The notes under the pieces: model-generated
What the model was told of the DNA's origin: nothing
The model's database searches: none
What the model saw: only the letters and a program-made list of their open reading frames with translations
Source: Solwaraspora sp. WMMD791
GTDB lineage: Bacteria > Actinomycetota > Actinomycetes > Mycobacteriales > Micromonosporaceae
Assembly: GCF_029581195.1 (NCBI RefSeq)
Contig: NZ_CP120737.1
Location: forward strand, 6,425,001-6,489,000
DNA: 64,000 nt
Direction of reading: 5' to 3'
Shown here: positions 28,894-38,213 of the stretch, in pieces
Layout: each line of letters starts with the position of its first letter
Numbering within the stretch: the stretch's first letter is position 1
Position numbers and translations under genes: made by a program

Positions 28894-30498
28894 ATGACTT
28901 TCCAGGTCTACGACACGACTCTGCGTGACGGTGCGCAGCGCGAAGGCATCAGCTACTCGGTGGTCGACAAACTCGCGGTCGCGCGACTGCTCGACGACTT
29001 CGGCGTGGGATTCATCGAGGGCGGTTGGCCCGGGGCCATGCCGAAGGACACCGAGTTCTTCCGCAGAGCGCGTACCGAACTCGACCTGCGGCACGCCGTC
29101 CTGGTCGCGTTCGGCGCCACCCGCAAGGCCGGTGTCCGGGTCGCCGACGATCCGCAGGTCCGGGCCCTGCTCGACGCCGAGACCCCGGCGGTCTGCCTGG
29201 TCGCCAAGTCCGACATCCGTCACGTCGAGCGGGCGCTGCGGACCACCGCCGCCGAGAATCTGGCGATGGTCGCCGACACGGTCGCCCACTTCGTCGCCGA
29301 GGGCCGGCGGGTCTTCCTCGACTGCGAACACTTCTTCGACGGCTTCCGCCACGACCCGGCGTACACCGCGTCGGTGGTCGCCACCGCCGCGCAGGCCGGC
29401 GCCGAGGTCGTCGTCATGTGCGACACCAACGGCGGCATGCTGCCGTCGCAGATCGGCACCGCCATCGCCGACCTGGTGGCGCGCACCGGGCTGGGCGCCG
29501 ACCGGCTCGGCATCCACTGCCAGAACGACACCTCCTGCGCGGTGGCCAACACCATCGCCGCCGTCGAAGCCGGGGTCCGGCACTTCCAGGGCACCGCCAA
29601 CGGCTACGGCGAACGACCCGGCAACGCCGACCTGTTCGCCGTCGTCGCCAACCTGCAACTCAAGCTCGGGCTGCCGGTCCTACCGGACGGCTGCCTGGGG
29701 CAGATGGTGCGCGTCTCGCACGCCATCGCCGAGATCGCCAACATCGCCCCCGACACCCACCAGGCCTACGTCGGGGCCGCCGCCTTCGCTCACAAGGCGG
29801 GGCTGCACGCGAGTGCGATCAAAGTGGATCCGCTGATGTACAACCACGTCGACCCGTCGGTTGTCGGCAACGACATGCGGATCCTGGTGACCGAGATGGC
29901 CGGCCGGGCCAGCATCGAGCTGAAGAGTCGTGAGCTCGGTGTGGACCTGGCCGGCCATCCGGACGCCCTGTCGCGGGTCACCCGGCGGGTCAAGGAACTG
30001 GAGGCCGGCGGCTGGTCGTTCGAAGCCGCCGACGCCTCGTTCGAACTGCTGGTCCGCGCCGAACTCGCCGCCGACAGCGGCACGGTCACCGCCCGGCCGT
30101 TCACCCTGGAGTCCTACCGGGTGCTGGTCGAGCACCGCGAGGACGGCGCCGTCGTCTCCGAGGCCACCGTCAAGGTCCGGGTACGCGGCGAGCGGGTGAT
30201 CGCCACCGCCGAGGGCAACGGCCCGGTCAACGCTCTCGACGAGGCACTGCGGGTGGCGCTGCGCAGCCACTACCCGGAGCTGGCCGACTTCCAGCTGGCC
30301 GACTACAAGGTGCGGATCCTCGAAGGCAGCCAGGGCACCGGGGCGATCACCCGGGTGCTGGTGGAGACGGTCGACGGCAACGCCCGGGACTGGACCACCG
30401 TCGGGGTGCACGAGAACGTCGTCGAAGCCAGCTGGCACGCCCTGGTCGACGCGCTGACCTACGGGCTGGCCCGCAGCGCCGCGTCCGCCGGCGTCTGA
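28894..30498 (+). CDS. cimA: (R)-citramalate synthase
   Basis: A 534-residue enzyme that condenses acetyl-CoA and pyruvate to citramalate, opening a threonine-independent route to isoleucine. The metal-binding start VYDTTLRDGAQREG, the HCQNDTSCAVAN motif and GTANGYGERPGNADL are those of citramalate synthase rather than LeuA, and the C-terminal LeuA-type regulatory domain (about 370-534) is present. AAAGGA precedes ATG 28894. Upstream lies a branched-chain leader peptide and terminator. Confidence 0.92.
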   Translation: MTFQVYDTTLRDGAQREGISYSVVDKLAVARLLDDFGVGFIEGGWPGAMPKDTEFFRRARTELDLRHAVLVAFGATRKAGVRVADDPQVRALLDAETPAVCLVAKSDIRHVERALRTTAAENLAMVADTVAHFVAEGRRVFLDCEHFFDGFRHDPAYTASVVATAAQAGAEVVVMCDTNGGMLPSQIGTAIADLVARTGLGADRLGIHCQNDTSCAVANTIAAVEAGVRHFQGTANGYGERPGNADLFAVVANLQLKLGLPVLPDGCLGQMVRVSHAIAEIANIAPDTHQAYVGAAAFAHKAGLHASAIKVDPLMYNHVDPSVVGNDMRILVTEMAGRASIELKSRELGVDLAGHPDALSRVTRRVKELEAGGWSFEAADASFELLVRAELAADSGTVTARPFTLESYRVLVEHREDGAVVSEATVKVRVRGERVIATAEGNGPVNALDEALRVALRSHYPELADFQLADYKVRILEGSQGTGAITRVLVETVDGNARDWTTVGVHENVVEASWHALVDALTYGLARSAASAGV

Positions 30499-30508
30499 GA
30501 CATTCAGT

Positions 30509-30544
30509 GGTACGGCCGCACGGCGTGGGCTGTGCGGCCGTACC
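30509..30544. terminator. cimA terminator hairpin
   Basis: Perfect 13-bp arms 30509-30521 and 30532-30544 around a 10-base loop, between the convergent stops of cimA and the endonuclease-like gene. Confidence 0.7.
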
Positions 30545-30557
30545 GCCGGGCCGCCGG

Positions 30558-31553
30558 TCAGGGCGCCGGCAGCACCAGTGCGGCGACGACCATCCGGTGG
30601 TCGCTGCCCGGCAGGCCGTGCACCGCCACCGACTCCACCGCGATCCGCTGGTCCACCAGCACCCGGTCCAGGGTCACCGGCGGGATCGGCGCCCCGTCGT
30701 ACGGCCAGGTGCCGACCAGCCCCTTGCCGGTGGCGGCGGCCGCGTCGACGTAGCCGGTGGCGATCAACCGGCGTAGCGCCGCGTGGTCCAGCGTCGAGTT
30801 GAAGTCACCGGCCAGCACACGCGGTGGGCCCTGCGGATCCGGCTGCGGCTGCGCGGCCAGATCGGCCCGCCACAACGGGATGGTCCGCAACGCGAACGGT
30901 GCCATCGGATGCGCCGACTCGACCAGCACCGGCCCGCCGGCCGGCGGGCGGACCGTGCCGTAGGACTGGGCGAAGCCACCCTCGTTGCGCCGTACCCCGG
31001 TGTCGACGATCGGCCAGCGGGAGTACACGGCCGAACCGGTCGTGCCGATCTCGGCGTCGGAGCGGCGGTACGGCAGCAGTTCGGTGACGCCGAGCCGGTC
31101 CAGTTCGGCCTCGGCCGCCGGGGTGAACTCCTGCATCGCCAGCACGTCCACCCGCTCCTGGCGCAGCAGCTCCAGCAGCACCGACAGGTCCGCCGCACCG
31201 GCCAACAGGTTCGCCGTCGCGACCCGGACCGGGGTGCCGTCGGCAGGCGCCGTGACCCCGTCGGGCACCACCCGGGGCAGCACCGCGGCGGCCAACGCCG
31301 CCACGACGAGCCCCGCCACGGCCGCCGCCCACCAGCGCCGGGTCAGCGCCGCCACGGCCAACGGCACCACCGCCCAGCCGGCGACGTACGGAGTGAAGGC
31401 GAGCAGTTGCACCAGTGGCCCGCCCTCCCACCCGACCAACCGGAGCACCGCCCACCCCGCCGCCGGCAGCACCAGCGCCCACACCAGCCACCCGCGTCGC
31501 CGTGGTGCACCCCGCGGCGCTGCGGCCGGGGCGTCGTCGGTTCGTGTCTGCAC
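30558..31553 (-). CDS. Membrane-anchored endonuclease/exonuclease/phosphatase family protein
   Basis: A 331-residue protein. Three hydrophobic helices (about 22-95) are followed by an EEP-fold domain outside the membrane: VRVATANLLAGAADLS, MQEFTP, VLAGDFNSTLDH, LDRVLVD and the final GSDHRMV carry the usual Asn, Glu, Asp and His catalytic residues. Such proteins cleave phosphodiesters or phospholipids; the substrate here is unknown. The 223-bp gap to the MoxR gene (31554-31776) holds only a short direct repeat (31584-31597 and 31639-31652). Confidence 0.8.
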   Translation of the reverse strand: MQTRTDDAPAAAPRGAPRRRGWLVWALVLPAAGWAVLRLVGWEGGPLVQLLAFTPYVAGWAVVPLAVAALTRRWWAAAVAGLVVAALAAAVLPRVVPDGVTAPADGTPVRVATANLLAGAADLSVLLELLRQERVDVLAMQEFTPAAEAELDRLGVTELLPYRRSDAEIGTTGSAVYSRWPIVDTGVRRNEGGFAQSYGTVRPPAGGPVLVESAHPMAPFALRTIPLWRADLAAQPQPDPQGPPRVLAGDFNSTLDHAALRRLIATGYVDAAAATGKGLVGTWPYDGAPIPPVTLDRVLVDQRIAVESVAVHGLPGSDHRMVVAALVLPAP

Positions 31554-31776
31554 GCCGGCACGGTATCCGGTGCGCGCCCTGCGCCGGCAATCACCCGCGC
31601 GGCGTCACGCGCCGGCGTCCCCCGGTCGGCGCGGGCCGCCGGCAATCACCCGGTCGGCGACGCATCCCGGCGTTAGACCGTGCCGATCCAGGGCAACCCC
31701 CGGCGGACGCCGGGCACGCCGCATCCGTTGGGGCGGGCCGGACGGCGATTGGTGACCAGCGTCGAGGACGGTGCCG

Positions 31777-32820
31777 ATGACGACCGAGCCACAGCTCAGC
31801 ACGCAACCAGCAACGGGTGCCGACTCTGCCGCCGGAGCCCTGGAACAGACACTGTTCGAGGTCAAACGGGTCATCGTCGGGCAGGACCGGTTGGTCGAAC
31901 GGCTGCTCACCGCGCTGCTCGCCAATGGCCACTGCCTGCTGGAGGGCGTACCCGGGATCGCGAAGACCCTGGCCGCGCAGACGCTCGCCGTCGCCGTCGG
32001 CGGCAGCTTCTCCCGGATCCAGTTCACCCCGGACCTGGTGCCGTCGGACATCGTCGGCACCCGGATCTACCGGGCGTCGACCGAGTCGTTCGACGTCGAA
32101 CTCGGTCCGGTGATGGCCAACCTGGTGCTCGCCGACGAGATCAACCGGGCCCCGGCGAAGGTGCAGTCGGCGTTGCTGGAGGCGATGGCCGAGCGGCAGG
32201 TCTCCATCGGCGGACGCAGCTACCCGGTGCCGGATCCGTTCCTGGTGCTGGCCACCCAGAATCCGATCGAGTCCGAGGGCGTCTACCAGCTGCCCGAGGC
32301 ACAACGCGACCGGTTCCTGATGAAGGTGGTCGTCGACTACCCGACCGACGAGGAGGAGCTGGGCATCCTCTACCGGATGGGGGTCGACCGGCCGCAGTCA
32401 CGGCAGGTGCTCGACGTCGGCCAGCTCAGCGCGATGCAGCAGCAGGCCCGGGACGTGTTCGTCCACCACGCCCTGGCCGAGTACATCGTCCGACTGGTGC
32501 TCGCTACCCGTCGACCGCAGCTGTTCGGCCTGCCGGAGCTGTCCGGGCTGCTGGCGTACGGCGCCAGTCCGCGCGCCACCCTCGGCCTGGTCGCCGCCGC
32601 GCGCGGCCTGGCGTTGCTGCGGGGCCGCGACTACGTGCTGCCCGAGGACGTCCGGGAACTCGCGGTGGACGTGATCGCCCACCGGTTGGTGCTCTCCTTC
32701 GACGCGGTCGCCGACGGGGTCGACGCCGCGTCGATCGTGCGGCGGCTGGTGCAGGTGGTGCCGCCGCCGCAGATCGCCCCGGCACACGACCAGCGGCCCG
32801 GACTGGCGGCGGTGGCGTGA
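31777..32820 (+). CDS. MoxR family AAA+ ATPase
   Basis: A 347-residue ATPase. Walker A is in EGVPGIAKT, Walker B is VLADEINR, sensor 1 is ATQNPIE, and the arginine finger region is EAQRDRF. MoxR proteins act as chaperones that mature partner proteins, often with VWA-domain proteins. Here DUF58 and VWA genes follow with overlapping codons. ATG 31777 has GAGG 9 bases upstream; GTG 31771 is the alternative. Confidence 0.93.
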   Translation: MTTEPQLSTQPATGADSAAGALEQTLFEVKRVIVGQDRLVERLLTALLANGHCLLEGVPGIAKTLAAQTLAVAVGGSFSRIQFTPDLVPSDIVGTRIYRASTESFDVELGPVMANLVLADEINRAPAKVQSALLEAMAERQVSIGGRSYPVPDPFLVLATQNPIESEGVYQLPEAQRDRFLMKVVVDYPTDEEELGILYRMGVDRPQSRQVLDVGQLSAMQQQARDVFVHHALAEYIVRLVLATRRPQLFGLPELSGLLAYGASPRATLGLVAAARGLALLRGRDYVLPEDVRELAVDVIAHRLVLSFDAVADGVDAASIVRRLVQVVPPPQIAPAHDQRPGLAAVA

Positions 32821-33908
32821 CCGGCCGGGGCGTGACCGGCCGGCAGCCGTCCGAGGACACCGGCGTAGCCGGTCGTGGCGTGGCCGGTCGTGGCGTGGAC
32901 GGAGCGGCGACGCTGCCGGAGCTGACCCCGCCGCAGACGCTGCGCCGACTGGAACTGACCGTGACCCGCCGCCTGGACGGCCTGCTGCACGGGCAGCATC
33001 TCGGGCTGCTGCCCGGCGGCGGCAGCGAGCTGGCAGGCAGCCGGGAGTACCGGCCGGGTGAGGACGAGGTCCGCCGGATGGACTGGGCGGTCACCGCCCG
33101 GACCACGGTGCCGCACGTGCGCGAGGTCGACGCCGACCGGGAACTGACCACCTGGGTGCTGATCGACGGCTCGCCCAGCATGGACTTCGGCACCGCCGAG
33201 CTGGAGAAGCGGGAGCTGGCCGTCGCCGCCGTCGCGGCCGTCGGGTTCCTGACGGCCGGCACCGGCAACGCGCTCGGCGCGCACCTGCTGGGTGTCGACG
33301 GGATCCGAAGGTTCCCGACCGGCTCCGGGCGTGACCACCTGCTCTGTCTGCTGCGGGCACTGCTCGCCGCCCCCCGGGGCGAGGCCCGCCCGCAGCCGGG
33401 CGGTACCACGGCCACCTCGACACCCGCCACCTTGGCGCTGGCCGACGGCATCGACGGGCTCCGTCGGGCCGCGACCCGGCGCGGCCTGGCGGTGGTCGTC
33501 TCCGACTTCCTCGACGGGCTGCCGGACGATGCGGCCGGCCGGCCGGACTGGGAACCGGCGCTGCGCCGGCTGGCCAGCGTGCACCAGGTCCTCGCCGTCG
33601 ACATCACCGATCCACGGGAACTCGACCTGCCCGACGTCGGGGTGATCACCGTGCAGGACCCGGAGACCGGGCGGCGGCGCGAGATCAGCACCGCCAGCGC
33701 CGACCTGCGGCGCCGGTACGCCGAGGCCGCCGCCGGACAACGCGACCAGGTGGCCCGGGCGATCCGCCGGGCCCAGGCGGCGCACCTGCGGCTGCGGACC
33801 GACCGGGACTGGGTGGCGGACATCGTGCGCCACGTGCACCGGCAACGGCAGTTGGCCGCCTGCGCCCCGGCCCCGGCGGCCGGCGTACGGGAAGGAACGT
33901 GGCGATGA
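32817..33908 (+). CDS. DUF58 domain protein
   Basis: A 363-residue protein partner of MoxR. Its GTG overlaps the MoxR stop by 4 bases, indicating translational coupling. It has the DUF58 core SREYRPGEDEVRRMDWAVTA and a degenerate VWA-like fold with LIDGSPSMDFG. The first 40 residues are Gly/Arg-rich and repetitive (GVAGRGVAGRGV). No membrane helices are seen, so it probably works at the cytoplasmic side with MoxR. Confidence 0.85.
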   Translation: MTGRGVTGRQPSEDTGVAGRGVAGRGVDGAATLPELTPPQTLRRLELTVTRRLDGLLHGQHLGLLPGGGSELAGSREYRPGEDEVRRMDWAVTARTTVPHVREVDADRELTTWVLIDGSPSMDFGTAELEKRELAVAAVAAVGFLTAGTGNALGAHLLGVDGIRRFPTGSGRDHLLCLLRALLAAPRGEARPQPGGTTATSTPATLALADGIDGLRRAATRRGLAVVVSDFLDGLPDDAAGRPDWEPALRRLASVHQVLAVDITDPRELDLPDVGVITVQDPETGRRREISTASADLRRRYAEAAAGQRDQVARAIRRAQAAHLRLRTDRDWVADIVRHVHRQRQLAACAPAPAAGVREGTWR

Positions 33909-34867
33909 GTTGGCAGTCCCCGGAGCGGCTGTGGTTCCTGGTCGCGGTGGCCGCCCTGGCCGGCGGCTACCTGTGGCGGCAGCGGCGGGCCAGCCGGTAC
34001 GCGGTCCGGTTCACCAACCTGCGGCTGCTCGACCGGGTGGCCCCGGCCCGCCCGGCGTGGCGGCGGCACCTGCCGGCCGGTCTGTTCCTCGCGATGCTGG
34101 CACTGCTGGTGGTCGGGTTCGCCCGGCCGATGGACGAGGTCCGGGTGCCCCGGGAACGGGCCACGGTGATGGTGGCGGTGGACGTCTCCACCTCGATGCT
34201 CGCCAACGACGTACGACCGGACCGGCTGACCGCCGCGAAGCGCTCCGCCCACGAGTTCGTCGACTCGTTGCCCCGCCAGTTCAACGTCGGGCTGGTGGCC
34301 TTCGCCGGCAACGCCTCGGTGCTGGTCGGTCCGGGGACCGACCGGGAGGCGCTCGGTGCCGGCATCGACCGGTTGACCGAAGGGATCACCGGCGCGCAGG
34401 GCACCGCGATCGGTGAGGCGATCAAGACTTCGCTGGAGGCGATCCGGTCGCTGGACGCCCAGGCGGCCCAGGAGACCCCGCCCGCGCGCATCGTGCTGCT
34501 GTCCGACGGCGCGAACACCTCGGGCCGGTCGCCGGAGTCGGCGGCCGCCGAGGCGGTCGAGGCCGGCATCCCGATCGACACCATCTCGGTCGGTACCGAC
34601 GCCGGCTACATCGACTATGGCGGCGGCCGGCCGCTGCGGGTGCCGGTGGACGGCGAGAACCTCAAGGCGGTCGCCGAGCTGACCGGCGGGGCGTACCACG
34701 AGGCGGCCAGCAGCAAGCAGCTCAACGACGTGTACGCCGACATCGGTACCTCGGTCGGCTACCGGCTGGAGCCGACCGACGTGTCGGCCCGGTTCATCGG
34801 CTTCGGCCTGATCCTTGCCCTGGCCGCGGCCGGGACGTCGATGCTGTGGTTCTCCCGGCTGCCGTGA
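33905..34867 (+). CDS. Membrane VWA domain protein (BatA-like)
   Basis: A 320-residue protein. Helices at about 8-25 and 55-75 and one near the C-terminus (about 298-316) flank a von Willebrand A domain with the metal site DVSTSM and a later TAIGEAI and LLSDGANTSG. It completes a MoxR-DUF58-VWA operon, a set linked to stress tolerance and envelope maturation in other bacteria. ATG 33905 is chosen over GTG 33899 by spacing to GAAGGA. Confidence 0.87.
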   Translation: MSWQSPERLWFLVAVAALAGGYLWRQRRASRYAVRFTNLRLLDRVAPARPAWRRHLPAGLFLAMLALLVVGFARPMDEVRVPRERATVMVAVDVSTSMLANDVRPDRLTAAKRSAHEFVDSLPRQFNVGLVAFAGNASVLVGPGTDREALGAGIDRLTEGITGAQGTAIGEAIKTSLEAIRSLDAQAAQETPPARIVLLSDGANTSGRSPESAAAEAVEAGIPIDTISVGTDAGYIDYGGGRPLRVPVDGENLKAVAELTGGAYHEAASSKQLNDVYADIGTSVGYRLEPTDVSARFIGFGLILALAAAGTSMLWFSRLP

Positions 34868-34916
34868 CGGCCGCGTTCCACACACCCGGCGTACCGACCC
34901 CTGTGAGGAGGACGCA

Positions 34917-35819
34917 ATGACTGTTCCCACCGGACTGGGCGAGCCCCGGGGGCCCTGGTTCATCTCGCCGGAGGCCGGCCGCTGGGCGGGACCGGACGGC
35001 TCCGTGGCCCCGCCCGCGCCGGAGTCGCCGCGCGGCTGGCGTCGCCGGCTGCTGGCCGCCGCCGCGGTGCTGGCGGTCTCGGCGGCCTCCGGTGGGCTCG
35101 CCGGTGCGGTCGTGTCCGGCTGGGACGGTGGGCCGGCACGGCTGACGGCGCTGCCGTCACCGTCGCCGTCGTCGTCGGTGGGGCTGCCGGCGGACCTGGT
35201 CGCGGCGGCGGCGCAGGCGTTGCCGGGTGTGGTGTCGGTGCAGGTCAACCGGGGAACGATGGTGTCCGGCGGGTCAGGGTTCGCCATCGACGACCAGCAC
35301 CACATCATCACCAACGACCACATCCTGGACGGTGACAGTGCACCCGGTACACCGTTGAACGGCCACCAGGTGAGCATCGTCGCCCAGGACGGCCGTCGGA
35401 TCCCCGCCGAGGTCGTCGGCCGGGACCCGGGCAGCGACATCGCGGTGCTGCGGGTCCCGCCGTCGGCCGGGTTGCGGCCGTTGGCGCTCGCCGAGCCGAA
35501 CTCCACCGAGGTCGGTGAGGCGGTGCTGGCGGTCGGTTCGCCGCTGGGGCTGTCCGGCACGGTGACCGCCGGGATCGTCAGCGCCCTCGACCGTGAGGTG
35601 ATGCTCGGCAACGGTGGCCGGCAGACCGCCGTACAGACCGACGCCTCCATCAACCCGGGCAACTCGGGCGGCCCGCTGGTCAACGCAGACGGGGAGGTGA
35701 TCGGGGTGAACACCGCGATCGCCACCCTGGAGGGCGCCGGCTCGATCGGCATCGGCTTCGCCATCCCGATCCAGCGGGCGGAGCAGACCGCGGACGCGAT
35801 CATCCGGCGCGGCGGCTGA
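34917..35819 (+). CDS. Trypsin-like serine protease (S1C/HtrA-type, no PDZ domain)
   Basis: A 300-residue protein with a cytoplasmic head, one membrane helix (about 45-67) and an outside protease domain. The triad is His in TNDHILDG, Asp in GSDIAVLRV and Ser in INPGNSGGPLVN. The sequence ends soon after the protease domain, so the PDZ domain usual in HtrA is absent. GAGGAGG lies 6 bases before the ATG. It follows the VWA gene by 49 bp and is probably the last gene of that operon, perhaps processing envelope proteins. Confidence 0.88.
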   Translation: MTVPTGLGEPRGPWFISPEAGRWAGPDGSVAPPAPESPRGWRRRLLAAAAVLAVSAASGGLAGAVVSGWDGGPARLTALPSPSPSSSVGLPADLVAAAAQALPGVVSVQVNRGTMVSGGSGFAIDDQHHIITNDHILDGDSAPGTPLNGHQVSIVAQDGRRIPAEVVGRDPGSDIAVLRVPPSAGLRPLALAEPNSTEVGEAVLAVGSPLGLSGTVTAGIVSALDREVMLGNGGRQTAVQTDASINPGNSGGPLVNADGEVIGVNTAIATLEGAGSIGIGFAIPIQRAEQTADAIIRRGG

Positions 35820-35901
35820 GAGTGCGGACCGTGGCGCGGTTGCCGAGTGTGCAGCGGTTGCTGAGTGTGCAGCGTGGCGCGGCGCCGGTAGTGTCGCGGG
35901 C

Positions 35902-36330
35902 GTGGCGGTAGGCGACGTACGGGTCGACGACTCGGTGGTGATCCCGGCGGGGGAGCTCACCGAGCGGTTCTCCCGTTCGTCCGGGCCCGGCGGTCAGGGA
36001 GTCAACACGGCCGATTCGCGGGTCGAGTTGTCGTTCGACGTCGCCGCCTCGGCCGCGTTGCCCGGGTGGCTGCGGGACCGGGCCCTGCAGCGGTTGGCCG
36101 GCCGGCTGGTCGGCGGGGTGCTGACGATCGCCGCCAGCGAGCACCGGACCCAGCTGGCCAACCGGGCGGCCGCCCGGGAACGGCTCGCCGCGCTGCTGCG
36201 GGAGGCGATCGCGCCACCGGCGCCGCCGCGTCGGCCGACTCGGCCGTCGCGGGCGGCGAAGGAGCGACGGATCACCGACAAGAAGCGCCGGGCGCAGACG
36301 AAACGACTGCGCCGCGGCGACCTCGACTGA
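35902..36330 (+). CDS. arfB: Alternative ribosome-rescue factor / peptidyl-tRNA hydrolase ArfB
   Basis: A 142-residue protein with the release-factor catalytic motif GPGGQGVN (GGQ) and a Lys/Arg-rich C-terminal tail (RRAQTKRLRRGDLD) that enters the empty mRNA channel of stalled ribosomes. It hydrolyses peptidyl-tRNA on non-stop complexes. Length and layout match ArfB/YaeJ. Convergent with the subtilisin gene, 17 bp between stops. Confidence 0.92.
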   Translation: MAVGDVRVDDSVVIPAGELTERFSRSSGPGGQGVNTADSRVELSFDVAASAALPGWLRDRALQRLAGRLVGGVLTIAASEHRTQLANRAAARERLAALLREAIAPPAPPRRPTRPSRAAKERRITDKKRRAQTKRLRRGDLD

Positions 36331-36347
36331 CCGACCGTACGGCCGGT

Positions 36348-37919
36348 TCAGCACCAGCAGGCGCTGGCCCAGTGGTCGGTGGACCAGAAGTGCGAACCCC
36401 AGTCGCCCGGGGCCCACGCCCCGGTCGACCAGAAGTGGCTGGACCAGCCCGGGTCGGCCCAGGACGGCGAGCCGTCCCAGGACGGCGACGTCCAGGTCGC
36501 GCCGCCCCACGTCCGGCTCGCCCACGAGCTGCCGGTCCAGCCGTCGGCGGCCATCCGGTGACCCATCCACACCCCACCGTTCCAGGCGGTGCCGGCCGCC
36601 GCCTGCCCGGCCCAGGCCGAGCTGGTGAACGGGCCGAAGATGCTCTGCTCACCCTGCAGCGCCACCCCGTTGCAGACCACTCGGCTGGTGCCCCGGGAGG
36701 CGTCGATCGGCCCGGTGCCGTTGGAAGGGGTCCACTGCTGCGGCTGCCACACCGGCTGGTAAGTGAGCGCGGCGTGCAGGTTGACCGAGCCGAGCCCCAG
36801 GTTGGCGCCGGCCCCGGTGGGCAGGAACGTGGTGCTGCCGACCAACACCTGCTTGACCTGGTCCGGGGTCAGCCACGGCTTGGCCTGCAACAGCAGCGCG
36901 ACGGTCGCGGCGGTCACCGCCACGGCCTGGGAGGTGCCGGTGCCCCGGAACAGGGTGGTGCCGACCCGTGCTCCCGGGAAGAGGTTGTCCACGTTCGACC
37001 CCGGGTTGCGCAGGGACAGCACCGACTGGCCCGGGGCGAGCAGGTCGACCTGCTTGCCGGCGTTGGCGAGGTTGGTGAACGGCGCGAGTTCGTCGTCGGC
37101 GGTGCTCAACGTGCCCTTGGTGAGGCTGGCGCCGACGGCGATGACGTACGGATTGCTCGCCGGGTTGTCCAACCGGCCGAATCCGTTGCCGTCGTTGCCG
37201 GCGGCCGCCACCACCACGATCCCGGCCTGCCAGGCCCTCTCGACGGCGAAGTGCAGCGGGTCGGTCCAGAACGCCGGGTTGCCGGCGCTGCCGTAGGCGA
37301 GGTTCAGCACCCGGATCGGGTGGGTCGGGTCGTGGTTGCGGTGCGCGACCACCCAGTCGACGGCAGCGATGATCTGCGACACGTCGACGGCCCCGTTCGC
37401 GGTGCCGACCTTGACCGAGGTCAACTTCGCCTTCGGCGCCAGACCCTGGGCACCGGTGGTCGGGTCGTCGCCGATCAGGACTCCGGCGAGGTGGGTGCCG
37501 TGGCCGTACGTGTCGTGCCAGCGCAGATTCGTCGCCTGCGACTCGAACGACAGGTCCGGACCGTTGACCAGCCGGGTCGCCGGCAGACCGGCGACCGGTA
37601 CCACCCCGGTGTCGATCATCGCGATCCCGATGCCGGTGCCGTCCAGCGCCGCCGTGGTCGCGGTGTCAGCCCCGACGATCGTACGGATGTCGGCCAGCGA
37701 GGTGCCCGGGGTGACCCCGGCGGTGCCGTTCCACAGGCTGGCGAACCCACCCCCCGGTACGCGGGTCGACGGCGAGGTGCCGCCGGCGCCCGTTGAGGAC
37801 GGCGCCGGTCCGGCCCCGGTGCCGACGACCGCGATGGCCGACAGCGTCAGCACAGTCGACAGTGCCATCACGCGGATTCGACGGCGATTCGGTCGCCACA
37901 ACGCACTCTTCGTTCGCAC
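36348..37919 (-). CDS. Secreted subtilisin-like serine protease (S8) with Trp-rich C-terminal tail
   Basis: A 523-residue protein with a signal peptide (about 1-38). The S8 domain has catalytic Asp in MIDTG, His in HDTYGHGTHLAG, the oxyanion Asn in AAAGNDGNG and Ser in GTGTSQAVA. The last 120 residues are an unusual tail in which Trp recurs every 4-8 residues with Ser/Gly/Ala between, ending in Cys-Trp-Cys. The tail may bind the cell wall or form a repeat fold. AGGAGG lies 9 bases before the GTG start. Confidence 0.9.
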   Translation of the reverse strand: MRTKSALWRPNRRRIRVMALSTVLTLSAIAVVGTGAGPAPSSTGAGGTSPSTRVPGGGFASLWNGTAGVTPGTSLADIRTIVGADTATTAALDGTGIGIAMIDTGVVPVAGLPATRLVNGPDLSFESQATNLRWHDTYGHGTHLAGVLIGDDPTTGAQGLAPKAKLTSVKVGTANGAVDVSQIIAAVDWVVAHRNHDPTHPIRVLNLAYGSAGNPAFWTDPLHFAVERAWQAGIVVVAAAGNDGNGFGRLDNPASNPYVIAVGASLTKGTLSTADDELAPFTNLANAGKQVDLLAPGQSVLSLRNPGSNVDNLFPGARVGTTLFRGTGTSQAVAVTAATVALLLQAKPWLTPDQVKQVLVGSTTFLPTGAGANLGLGSVNLHAALTYQPVWQPQQWTPSNGTGPIDASRGTSRVVCNGVALQGEQSIFGPFTSSAWAGQAAAGTAWNGGVWMGHRMAADGWTGSSWASRTWGGATWTSPSWDGSPSWADPGWSSHFWSTGAWAPGDWGSHFWSTDHWASACWC

Positions 37920-38213
37920 CGGCGCGATCCTCCTGACGATTGAACAGATCCTGGGCTGGCAACGGGATGTCCGGGTGCGACGTTGTGAAACACCACGATG
38001 GACGTGTTACGTAGCAGAAACCGCCCGGCCGTCGACGAACATCCTCCTATCGTGCAGGACGTGCGTCGGGCCGGTTGACTCCGCGCCCGGTTGTCGACGG
38101 TTAGCATCGATTCTCTTGGCCACCCAGGTACAGGACCGGTAACCACGCCGACACATGCGCCGCGACGGTGACCGGCCCGCTGACCCGACGACGGAAACGG
38201 TGAGAGGTACGAC

